Under the pieces are notes generated by a model. That model had not been told where the DNA came from. It saw nothing but the letters and a program-made list of their open reading frames with translations, and did no database searches. Positions 8,612-17,801 of a stretch of DNA of 64,000 nucleotides are shown piece after piece (positions within the stretch are counted from its first letter, which is position 1; each line of letters begins with the position of its first letter). The DNA is from Streptococcus tangpeifui (GTDB taxonomy: Bacteria > Bacillota > Bacilli > Lactobacillales > Streptococcaceae): positions 248,001 through 312,000 of the forward strand of contig NZ_JAAKDU010000002.1 in the NCBI RefSeq assembly GCF_011038795.1, given 5' to 3'. The position numbers and the translations under genes were made by a program.

Positions 8612-9204
8612 TGACAGAAAGATTTTTTGAAAAAGAACTCGCTGCTCGTAACATTGATGCCATTCCTGGCATGATTGAATTTGATATCCCCGTTCATGGA
8701 GATAACCGTGGTTGGTTTAAGGAAAATTTTCAAAAAGAAAAGATGCTGCCGCTTGGTTTTCCAGAAAGTTTTTTTGCAGAAGGAAAACTCCAAAACAATG
8801 TTTCTTTCTCTCGTAAAAATGTTCTGCGAGGACTTCATGCTGAACCTTGGGATAAATATATCTCAGTAGCTGATGAAGGTAAAGTTCTAGGCTCTTGGGT
8901 TGATTTACGGGAAGGCGATAGCTTCGGCCATGTCTATCAAACCATTATTGACGCTTCCAAAGGCATCTTTGTTCCCCGCGGCGTTGCTAATGGCTTTCAA
9001 GTCCTATCTGACAAGGTTTCTTACAGCTACTTGGTTAATGATTACTGGGCTTTAGAACTTAAACCCAAATATGCCTTTGTTAACTATGCAGATCCAAGCC
9101 TAGGTATTAAATGGGAAAACCTTGAAGAGGCAGAAGTCTCAGAGGCAGATAAAAACCACCCAATGCTCAAAGATGTGAAGCCATTGAAAGCTGAAGATTT
9201 GTAA
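8611..9204 (+). CDS. rmlC: dTDP-4-dehydrorhamnose 3,5-epimerase
   Basis: Third enzyme of the dTDP-rhamnose pathway, converting dTDP-4-keto-6-deoxyglucose to the L-lyxo isomer. 197 residues. The cupin core is recognisable from VHGDNRGWFKENF, NNVSFSRKNVLRGLHAEPWDK with the catalytic His, VDLREGDSFG and FVPRGVANGFQVL. It overlaps rmlA by one base. Gene order rmlA-rmlC-rmlB is common in streptococci, but here 335 bases separate rmlC from rmlB. Confidence 0.96.
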   Translation: MTERFFEKELAARNIDAIPGMIEFDIPVHGDNRGWFKENFQKEKMLPLGFPESFFAEGKLQNNVSFSRKNVLRGLHAEPWDKYISVADEGKVLGSWVDLREGDSFGHVYQTIIDASKGIFVPRGVANGFQVLSDKVSYSYLVNDYWALELKPKYAFVNYADPSLGIKWENLEEAEVSEADKNHPMLKDVKPLKAEDL

Positions 9205-10586
<1,382 letters not shown>

Positions 10587-10590
10587 GGAA

Positions 10591-10614
10591 AACGGGCTCG
10601 CAAGCCTGTTTTTT
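10591..10614 (+). terminator. Terminator after rmlB
   Basis: Stem AACGGGCT/AGCCTGTT (one G-T pair), loop CGCA, then TTTT. It starts 5 bases after the rmlB stop. Confidence 0.75.
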
Positions 10615-10648
10615 AATAGTCCAACTGAGGACCTGAGGCTTAATTTTG

Positions 10649-10668
10649 CTACCATTTTATGGTAGAAT
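10649..10668 (+). promoter_or_regulatory. Palindrome overlapping an extended -10 upstream of 10699
   Basis: CTACCAT (10649-10655), TTT, ATGGTAG (10659-10665): a perfect 7-base inverted repeat. It runs into a -10-like TAGAAT (10663-10668) preceded by TGG. It could be an operator or just a small hairpin; no -35 is obvious. Confidence 0.45.
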
Positions 10669-10698
10669 AGAGAAAAATAAGAAGTAAGGGAAGTAACT

Positions 10699-11169
10699 AT
10701 GGAGCAAATCCTGCAAGATTATCAACAACTGTTGCACAAACTAGCCGTTACTCGGCATTACCTGCATTTGTTTGAAACCGAATTAAGTATGATTCAGCAC
10801 GAGCCATCACTCTTGGAATTCTCGGTTGAAACGGTTTTGATTAAGCCAGAAATTGACAAGATTTTGGAAGCCTGCCGGCCACTTAAACGTCAAGAGGAAA
10901 AGGTTCAGGCCCTGTCTTGGTATGATGAGCCATCTTTTCGCCTGATGAATAGTTCATTGGATGTTGTGGGAGACTGGCTGTCACAGCTGGCCTTCTTGGA
11001 AGAAGTAGCTGTTGCTCAACCATTTTTCTATAATCTCTTAGATCAGGACCGAGCTAAGTCTTTTGGCATCTTAGTTGATCTCTTTGGCAGTTTGCAGGTT
11101 GCTAGTGCAGCTCTCAAGGAAGAATATGAACGCCCTTATGAGGTCTTGACAGATCAATCTACAAAGTAA
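10699..11169 (+). CDS. Conserved hypothetical, helical cytoplasmic protein
   Basis: 156 residues, no signal peptide, no membrane segment and no motif that I recognise. The composition (many Leu, Glu, Gln; long amphipathic stretches such as QDYQQLLHKLAVTRHYLHLF) suggests a helical bundle. Start at the ATG after AAGTAAGGGAAGTAACT. It has its own upstream palindrome and -10, and the PyrR-attenuated pyrK leader follows, so it is probably not part of the pyr operon functionally. No function proposed. Confidence 0.7.
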   Translation: MEQILQDYQQLLHKLAVTRHYLHLFETELSMIQHEPSLLEFSVETVLIKPEIDKILEACRPLKRQEEKVQALSWYDEPSFRLMNSSLDVVGDWLSQLAFLEEVAVAQPFFYNLLDQDRAKSFGILVDLFGSLQVASAALKEEYERPYEVLTDQSTK

Positions 11170-11172
11170 AAT
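11146..11172 (+). promoter_or_regulatory. Possible promoter of pyrK-pyrD
   Basis: TTGACA (11146-11151) and TAAAAT (11167-11172) with a short 15-base spacer, overlapping the end of the previous gene. Placed just upstream of the PyrR-binding loop, as the better promoter at 13110 is for pyrF. Confidence 0.45.
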
Positions 11173-11187
11173 TTATGACCTTTAAAA

Positions 11188-11283
11188 CAGTCCAGAGAGG
11201 CTAAAAAGGAACCGATAAAGGCTGAAGATTGTAGTTTTCTGCCCCTATTTGTGCGACCTTGCCCTCTGGGTGAGGTCTTTTTG
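11188..11283 (+). promoter_or_regulatory. PyrR-type attenuator upstream of pyrK
   Basis: The PyrR-binding loop consensus CAGTCCAGAGAGGCT is at about 11189-11203. A terminator follows: GACCTTGCCC (11255-11264) pairs with GGGTGAGGTC (11268-11277), then a T-run. UMP-bound PyrR would stabilise the loop and let the terminator form, reducing pyrK-pyrD transcription. Confidence 0.88.
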
Positions 11284-11299
11284 TTAGAAAGGACAGCTT

Positions 11300-12094
11300 A
11301 TGCAAGTACAAGAAAAGCCAGCTATTCTCAAAGAAAACCTCAAAGTAGTCAGTCAGGTTGAGATTGCTCCTCATATTTTTAAGATGGTGCTGACTGGACA
11401 AATGGTTCATGAAATGAAAGAAGGACAATTTCTTCATCTGCGGGTGCCCGATCCTAGTAAGCTTTTACGGCGGCCGATTTCTATCTGTGAAATTGACCAA
11501 GAAACTCAGCAGGTTAGCATAATTTATCGGATTCAGGGTATGGGGACAGAACTCTTGTCCCATTTAAAATCTGGTGATTTTGTAGACACTATGGGGCCTC
11601 AGGGAAATGGTTTTGACCTATCGGTGGTCAATCAAGGTGACAAAGTCCTCCTTATCGGCGGAGGTATCGGTGTTCCGCCGCTTTATGCAACCGCCAAGGC
11701 TCTGGCACAAAAGGGAGTAGAAGTGACAGCTGTTTTAGGCTTTGCCCATAAAGCTGCGGTCATTTTAGAAGAAGAAATGCAGCGAGTCGCCAAGGTAGTG
11801 ATTACTACGGATGATGGCTCTTATGGGATCAAAGGCTATGTCTCAACGGTTGTTGATGAACTGGCCGACGATTTTGCAGCTATCTATTCCTGTGGAGCAC
11901 CGGGGATGCTCAAATATGTTGATAAGAAATTTGCCGATCACCCTCATGCTTACATGTCCTTAGAAGAAAGGATGGCTTGCGGGATGGGAGCTTGCTATGC
12001 CTGTGTCGTTCATCTTAAAGACAAGTCCGAAGCTGCCAATAAGCGAGTTTGTGAGGATGGACCTGTCTTTGAAACAGGTAGTGTTGTACTCTAG
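11300..12094 (+). CDS. pyrK: Dihydroorotate dehydrogenase B, electron-transfer subunit
   Basis: Carries electrons from the PyrD flavin to NAD in the heterotetrameric class 1B enzyme. 264 residues. FAD-binding ferredoxin-reductase fold: LRRPISICEID (flavin site), GPQGNGFD, then LIGGGIGVPPLYATAKAL (NAD-binding region). The [2Fe-2S] cluster cysteines are in MACGMGACYACVVH plus RVCEDGPVF. Followed 9 bases later by pyrD. Confidence 0.96.
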   Translation: MQVQEKPAILKENLKVVSQVEIAPHIFKMVLTGQMVHEMKEGQFLHLRVPDPSKLLRRPISICEIDQETQQVSIIYRIQGMGTELLSHLKSGDFVDTMGPQGNGFDLSVVNQGDKVLLIGGGIGVPPLYATAKALAQKGVEVTAVLGFAHKAAVILEEEMQRVAKVVITTDDGSYGIKGYVSTVVDELADDFAAIYSCGAPGMLKYVDKKFADHPHAYMSLEERMACGMGACYACVVHLKDKSEAANKRVCEDGPVFETGSVVL

Positions 12095-13039
<945 letters not shown>

Positions 13040-13109
13040 ATTTTCTAACGGCTGATTATCAAGTCTGTAGAGAAGTACTCTATACTGCTGTACCTCTTAC
13101 AGCATTTGA

Positions 13110-13138
13110 TTGACAGTTCAGCACCTGTAAGTTACAAT
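13110..13138 (+). promoter_or_regulatory. Promoter of the pyrF unit
   Basis: TTGACA (13110-13115), 17-base spacer, TACAAT (13133-13138). It places the transcript start just before the PyrR-binding loop. Confidence 0.85.
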
Positions 13139-13163
13139 AGAACCAATAATAAACCTTTAAGTT

Positions 13164-13253
13164 CAGTCCAGAGAGGCTAGCAAGGGAATCACGATATTAG
13201 GGGTGAGGATTGCCCTGATTTTGTCATACCTTGCCTCTTTGGCAAGGTTTTTT
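13164..13253 (+). promoter_or_regulatory. PyrR-type attenuator upstream of pyrF
   Basis: CAGTCCAGAGAGGCTAGCAAG at about 13164-13184 matches the PyrR-binding loop closely. The terminator is ACCTTGCC (13228-13235) / GGCAAGGT (13241-13248) with six T. The second PyrR attenuator in this pyr cluster. Confidence 0.92.
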
Positions 13254-13422
13254 CTATGACGTTAGTTGAGATAGTTGACCGTAAAAGCCACACTCTGGAC
13301 TCAGTTTGCACGAAAGTAAAAACGAGATTCTGCAAGATTATTGGTGATTATTGCAAGGTAGAAATTTGCTGTCAAATAAGTCTCCCATTTATCTATCAAT
13401 AGAAAGGACATTCAAAACAGTT

Positions 13423-14121
13423 ATGAGAGAATCACGCCCTATCGTCGCCCTCGACTTTCCTTCCTTCGAAGCGGTCAAAGAATTTTTAGACTGTTTCCCT
13501 CGGGAAGAAAAACTCTATGTCAAGATTGGTATGGAACTTTACTACGGGGCAGGTCCTGAGGTTGTTTCCTATGTCAAATCACTGGGACATTCCGTCTTTT
13601 TGGATTTAAAATTGCATGATATTCCCAATACGGTCAAGTCTGCCATGGCAGTTTTAGCCAAGCTTGGTGTGGATATGACTAATGTCCATGCGGCTGGTGG
13701 CGTCGAAATGATGAAAGCTGCCAGAGAAGGTTTAGGAAGGGGTCCTAAATTGATTGCTGTGACTCAGCTGACGTCTACATCTGAGGAGCAGATGAGAGAC
13801 TTTCAAAATATTCAGACCAGTCTGGAAGAGTCGGTCTTGCATTATGCCCAAAAGACGCAAGAGGCTGGTTTAGACGGCGTGGTCTGCTCAGCTCATGAAG
13901 TAGCTAAAATTAAGACAGTAACTTCTGAGGACTTTATATGCTTGACCCCAGGTATTCGTCCAGCGGGCTCGGCTGTCGGTGACCAAAAACGGGTGATGAC
14001 TCCAGCTGATGCTTACAGAATTGGTTCTGACTACATCGTGGTTGGACGGCCTGTTACTCAAGCTGAGGAGCCTGTCGCAGCCTATCAAGCTATTAAAGCT
14101 GAGTGGAATGCTCAAGCCTAA
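13423..14121 (+). CDS. pyrF: Orotidine 5'-phosphate decarboxylase
   Basis: Last step of UMP synthesis. I start at [12 protein letters not shown] (13423), which gives 232 residues, the family's usual size. The in-frame ATG at 13351 would add 24 residues with no family counterpart; AGAAAGGA lies 14-20 bases before the chosen start. Catalytic Lys/Asp cluster: [12 protein letters not shown]. Others: [47 protein letters not shown]. The leader from the PyrR attenuator is about 170 bases. Confidence 0.96.
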   Translation: MRESRPIVALDFPSFEAVKEFLDCFPREEKLYVKIGMELYYGAGPEVVSYVKSLGHSVFLDLKLHDIPNTVKSAMAVLAKLGVDMTNVHAAGGVEMMKAAREGLGRGPKLIAVTQLTSTSEEQMRDFQNIQTSLEESVLHYAQKTQEAGLDGVVCSAHEVAKIKTVTSEDFICLTPGIRPAGSAVGDQKRVMTPADAYRIGSDYIVVGRPVTQAEEPVAAYQAIKAEWNAQA

Positions 14122-14166
14122 AACTTACAAACTAACCTAATCCCCAATTTAGAACGGAGAAACTTT

Positions 14167-14796
14167 ATGACATTAGCATCACAAATTGCATCAGATTTAC
14201 TAGATATCAAGGCGGTTTACCTGAAACCTGAGGAGCCATTCACTTGGGCTTCAGGCATCAAATCCCCAATCTATACAGACAACCGCATCACCCTTTCCTA
14301 TCCTGAAACCCGCAGCTTGATTGAAAATGGCTTTGTTGAAAAAATCAAGGAAGAATTTCCAGAAGTTGAAGTGATTGCTGGGACAGCGACAGCTGGGATT
14401 CCTCACGGGGCCATCATTGCAGATAAGATGAATCTGCCATTTGCTTATATCCGCAGCAAACCCAAAGACCATGGTGCGGGAAACCAAATCGAAGGCCGGG
14501 TTGCTAAGGGGGAAAAGATGGTCATTATCGAAGATCTGATTTCAACGGGCGGCTCTGTATTGGAAGCTGTCGCAGCTGCGGAGCGCGAAGGAGCTGATGT
14601 CCTTGGTGTCGCAGCTATTTTCACCTATGAACTACCCAAGGCTGATAAGAACTTTGCTGATGCAGGGGTGAAATTGGTAACCCTATCCAACTATTCTGAA
14701 CTCATCAAAGTAGCCAAGGTTCAAGGTTATATCAACGCTGACGGTCTGCAACTGCTGAAAAAATTCAAAGAGAATCAAGAAACTTGGCGGGATTGA
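14167..14796 (+). CDS. pyrE: Orotate phosphoribosyltransferase
   Basis: Joins orotate to PRPP to form OMP, the substrate of PyrF. 209 residues. The PRPP-binding signature is [18 protein letters not shown]. The N-terminal [16 protein letters not shown] and the flexible catalytic-loop segment [15 protein letters not shown] are typical. The start follows AACGGAGAAACTTT. Confidence 0.97.
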   Translation: MTLASQIASDLLDIKAVYLKPEEPFTWASGIKSPIYTDNRITLSYPETRSLIENGFVEKIKEEFPEVEVIAGTATAGIPHGAIIADKMNLPFAYIRSKPKDHGAGNQIEGRVAKGEKMVIIEDLISTGGSVLEAVAAAEREGADVLGVAAIFTYELPKADKNFADAGVKLVTLSNYSELIKVAKVQGYINADGLQLLKKFKENQETWRD

Positions 14797-14837
14797 TTCT
14801 GTCGCTGTAAGAAAGAGAAAATTAATAGGAGGTTCCA

Positions 14838-15186
14838 ATGGCTTTTGGCAATTTCACCAAGCGGGAACTGCTGGATTGGCTGGTCGATCTGACTGGAGCT
14901 GAAGAGGCTTATCCCTTTACACGTGAGAAAAGTAAGGATACACCAGTCATTCGGCATCGCCGCAATCAAAAAATGCTGGCGCTGGTGACACAGAAAAGAC
15001 GGAAAACTCCTGCTCAACCTCAAACTCCAACCCGAACAGGTAGAGATGATGATGGATACCAAGGGCGTTATCCCAGCTTATCACATGAATAAAAAACACT
15101 GGCTCAGCGTTTTAGTCAATGAAACTGAGCTGAGCGAACCTGAACTTGAGGCTATGGTACTGGAAAGCAGCCGTTTAACACGTTAG
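14838..15186 (+). pseudogene. MmcQ/YjbR-family gene with a one-base frameshift
   Basis: The N-terminal part (FGNFTKRELLDWLVDLTGAE to KMLALVTQK) is in the frame of 14838. After an AAAA run at 14994-14997 the family sequence continues one frame over: GKLLLNLKLQPEQVEMM, GVIPAYHMNKKHWLSVLV, ending at the TAG at 15184-15186. Removing one A restores a 115-residue MmcQ/YjbR-like protein (CyaY-like fold, often DNA-binding). Either a fresh pseudogene or a homopolymer sequencing error. The SD AGGAGG before 14838 and the AGGAGG before the next gene are intact. Confidence 0.82.
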
Positions 15187-15193
15187 GAGGTTA

Positions 15194-15697
15194 ATGATGA
15201 AAATTACAGTTCCTTTTGAAAATAAAATTATTCCAGATCGTTACAGTAAACATACTGGTGAACTTGAATTGGGGAATGCCATTGTATCCTTCCCTTTTTC
15301 CATAGAAGATGTACCTGCGGGCACTAAGACCTTTGCTTGGTCTTTTGTTGACTACGATTCGATTCCAGTCTGCGGTTTTGCTTACATTCATTGGATAGTC
15401 GCTAATGTCCCTGCTGCTAAAACTGTGATTGAGGCAGATTTTTCCCGAACGGACAGCCAGCATCTCCATGGTAAAAACAGCCTTGTCAGCAAATTTTTAT
15501 CAACAGATTTTTCGGCTATTGAAGATAATTACATCGGACCTTACCCGCCAGATAAAGATCACCTTTATACTCTAAAAGTTTATGCTTTGGATACTGAGCT
15601 TGCACTTGATCATGGGTTTTACCTTAATGAGCTGATGCATGCAGTTGAAGGTCATATCTTGGCCGAAGCTGAGATTGATTTGATCGGTAAAGTCTGA
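15194..15697 (+). CDS. YbhB/YbcL-type PEBP-like protein
   Basis: 167 residues of the phosphatidylethanolamine-binding/Raf-kinase-inhibitor-like family in its bacterial form. Visible: FPFSIEDVPAGTKTFAW, a VDYD in place of the common D-x-D-P, FAYIHWIVANVPA and NYIGPYPPDKDHLYTLKVYAL (anion-binding pocket with GPxPP and H). No signal peptide. The biochemical role in bacteria is not established. Two consecutive ATGs (15194, 15197) follow TTAGGAGGTTA. Confidence 0.88.
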   Translation: MMKITVPFENKIIPDRYSKHTGELELGNAIVSFPFSIEDVPAGTKTFAWSFVDYDSIPVCGFAYIHWIVANVPAAKTVIEADFSRTDSQHLHGKNSLVSKFLSTDFSAIEDNYIGPYPPDKDHLYTLKVYALDTELALDHGFYLNELMHAVEGHILAEAEIDLIGKV

Positions 15698-15724
15698 TTC
15701 TGAGCTAAGAAAGGATGCTGCCCT

Positions 15725-16378
15725 ATGGAACATTCAAGTTGGCATGAGCTGATTAAAGCTCAGTTACCCGAACATTATTTTGGGAAAATCAATGCCTTTA
15801 TGGATCAGGTTTACGCCCAAGGCGTCGTCTATCCGCCGCGGGAAAAAGTTTTTAATGCCATTCAAACGACGCCTCTGGAAAAGGTTAAAGTGGTTATTAT
15901 TGGTCAGGATCCTTACCATGGTCCCAAGCAGGCTCAGGGCCTGTCGTTTTCGGTACCTGAGGCTATCCCAGCCCCGCCGTCTCTGCAGAATATTCTCAAA
16001 GAGTTAGCACAGGATATTGGTCAGCGTGACCATCATGACTTGACGCCTTGGGCTAAGCAAGGTGTACTCTTGCTCAATGCTTGCTTGACAGTACCAGCTG
16101 GCCAAGCTAACGGTCACCAAGGACAGATTTGGGAGCCCTTTACAGATGCGATTATCAAGGTCGTCAACGAACAGGACAATCCCGTTGTCTTTATCCTCTG
16201 GGGAGGCTTTGCTCGCAGGAAGAAGGCCTTGATTAGCAATCCCATCCACCATATTATTGAATCTCCTCATCCTAGTCCGCTGTCAGCTAATCGTGGTTTC
16301 TTTGGCTCGCAGCCGTTTTCGAGAGCTAACGAGTTTTTGAGGGCAGATGGAATTGAGCCGGTAGACTGGCTCCGATGA
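15725..16378 (+). CDS. ung: Uracil-DNA glycosylase, family 1
   Basis: Removes uracil from DNA. 217 residues. The catalytic-water motif is [18 protein letters not shown] and the DNA-intercalation loop is [16 protein letters not shown] with the catalytic His. [17 protein letters not shown] and [12 protein letters not shown] are the other conserved strands; the latter has Gly-Phe where most family members have Asn or Lys plus another residue. Eighteen bases before pyrC, so probably co-transcribed. Confidence 0.97.
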   Translation: MEHSSWHELIKAQLPEHYFGKINAFMDQVYAQGVVYPPREKVFNAIQTTPLEKVKVVIIGQDPYHGPKQAQGLSFSVPEAIPAPPSLQNILKELAQDIGQRDHHDLTPWAKQGVLLLNACLTVPAGQANGHQGQIWEPFTDAIIKVVNEQDNPVVFILWGGFARRKKALISNPIHHIIESPHPSPLSANRGFFGSQPFSRANEFLRADGIEPVDWLR

Positions 16379-16395
16379 AAAGGAGGACATAAAGC

Positions 16396-17664
16396 ATGTT
16401 ATTAATTAAAAATGGCCGAGTGATGGATCCCAAAACGCAATTCGATAAGATTTGTGATATCTTGGTGGATGGCGATAAAATTGTCAAAATAGCTGAAACT
16501 ATTGACGTAGCAGATGCACAGGTTATTGATGCGAGTGGTCTAGTGGTGGCTCCAGGATTAGTTGATATTCACGTTCACTTCCGCGAACCCGGACAAACTC
16601 ATAAAGAAGATATTCATACAGGAGCTCTAGCTGCAGCAGCAGGAGGGGTAACGACAGTGGTTATGATGGCCAATACCAATCCAACTATTTCAGATATCCC
16701 TACCCTTAAGGAAGTTTTGGCTAGTGCGGCTAAGGAGAACATTCATATCTACACCAACGCTACGGTTACCAAAAATTTTGACGGGCAGAATTTGACAGAT
16801 TTTAAAGCTCTCCTAGAGGCAGGAGCTGTTTCTTTCTCGGATGATGGGATTCCTCTGCAAAGCAGCAAGCTAGTCAAAGAAGCCCTAGAATTGGCTAAGG
16901 AGAATAATACTTTCATTGCTCTGCATGAAGAAGATCCGGAACTTAATGGTATTCTTGGGTTCAACGAAACTATTGCCCGTAAGGAATTTGGTTTTTGCGG
17001 AGCAACGGGTGTGGCTGAATATAGCATGATTGCGCGTGATGCCATGATTGCTCATGCTGTTCAGGCTCATTTGCACATCCAGCACTTATCAAAAGCTGAA
17101 TCTGTCCAAGTTGTTAAATTTGCCCAAGAACTGGGGGCTCCTGTAACAGCAGAAGCGGCACCCCAGCACTTCTCTAAGACCGAGGATCTACTTTTGGTCA
17201 AAGGGGCTCTAGCTAAAATGAATCCACCTCTGAGGACGGAAAGCGACCGCCTAGCTGTGATTGAAGGACTTAAATCAGGTGTTATTTCTGTCATTGCTAC
17301 TGATCACGCTCCTCATCATAAGGAGGAAAAAAACGTTGAAGATATGACCAAGGCACCCTCAGGTATGACTGGGCTGGAAACCTCGCTTTCGTTGGGATTA
17401 ACGAATTTAGTAGAGACTGGTGATTTGAGTCTCATGGACTTTTTGGCCAAGATGACTAGCAATCCAGCAGCTATGTATGATTTTGATGCTGGCTATCTGG
17501 CTGAAAATGGCCCAGCCGACATCCTTATATTTGCGGATAAGGAAGATCGTCTGATTTCGGATCAGTTCGCTTCCAAGGCCTCAAATTCGCCCTTTATTGG
17601 AGAGACTCTAAAGGGCGCGGTTAAGTATACTATCTGCGCTGGTCAAATTATTTATCAAGCATAA
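16396..17664 (+). CDS. pyrC: Dihydroorotase
   Basis: Cyclises carbamoyl aspartate to dihydroorotate, the substrate of PyrD/PyrK. 422 residues, type I amidohydrolase. Zinc ligands: [10 protein letters not shown] near residue 60, [14 protein letters not shown], and [11 protein letters not shown] with the catalytic Asp. [12 protein letters not shown] is typical of the C-terminal part. The start follows AAGGAGGACATAAAGC. Ends in a terminator. Confidence 0.97.
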   Translation: MLLIKNGRVMDPKTQFDKICDILVDGDKIVKIAETIDVADAQVIDASGLVVAPGLVDIHVHFREPGQTHKEDIHTGALAAAAGGVTTVVMMANTNPTISDIPTLKEVLASAAKENIHIYTNATVTKNFDGQNLTDFKALLEAGAVSFSDDGIPLQSSKLVKEALELAKENNTFIALHEEDPELNGILGFNETIARKEFGFCGATGVAEYSMIARDAMIAHAVQAHLHIQHLSKAESVQVVKFAQELGAPVTAEAAPQHFSKTEDLLLVKGALAKMNPPLRTESDRLAVIEGLKSGVISVIATDHAPHHKEEKNVEDMTKAPSGMTGLETSLSLGLTNLVETGDLSLMDFLAKMTSNPAAMYDFDAGYLAENGPADILIFADKEDRLISDQFASKASNSPFIGETLKGAVKYTICAGQIIYQA

Positions 17665-17669
17665 TCGTG

Positions 17670-17706
17670 AAAAGACTAGGAGTTGTAAGCATCATCTAGT
17701 CTTTTT
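17670..17706 (+). terminator. Terminator after pyrC
   Basis: Stem AAAAGACTAG (17670-17679) / CTAGTCTTTT (17696-17705) with a 16-base loop and a T-run. It closes the pyr cluster. Confidence 0.82.
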
Positions 17707-17744
17707 CTAACTTAAAAAGTTATTTTTTCTGAACAGTCTCATTT

Positions 17745-17786
17745 AAATTTATTACTATTTATTGTATAATGAGTAGTAATAAATTT
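17745..17786 (+). promoter_or_regulatory. 13-base inverted repeat straddling the -10 of the 5'-nucleotidase gene
   Basis: AAATTTATTACTA (17745-17757) and TAGTAATAAATTT (17774-17786) are perfect reverse complements. The 16-base gap contains the -10 TATAAT (17765-17770). The ribosome site TTGGAG follows. The position suggests repressor binding that blocks the promoter. The regulator is unknown. Confidence 0.75.
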
Positions 17787-17801
17787 ATTTTGGAGTTCTT
17801 C

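Noticed and set aside
13351..13422. Upstream ATG for pyrF
   Set aside because: It adds 24 residues without counterpart in PyrF, and the AGAAAGGA ribosome site belongs to 13423.
17769..17801. Upstream ATG for the surface 5'-nucleotidase
   Set aside because: It overlaps the TATAAT -10 box and would put 11 residues before the signal peptide; the ATG at 17802 has GGAG at the right distance.
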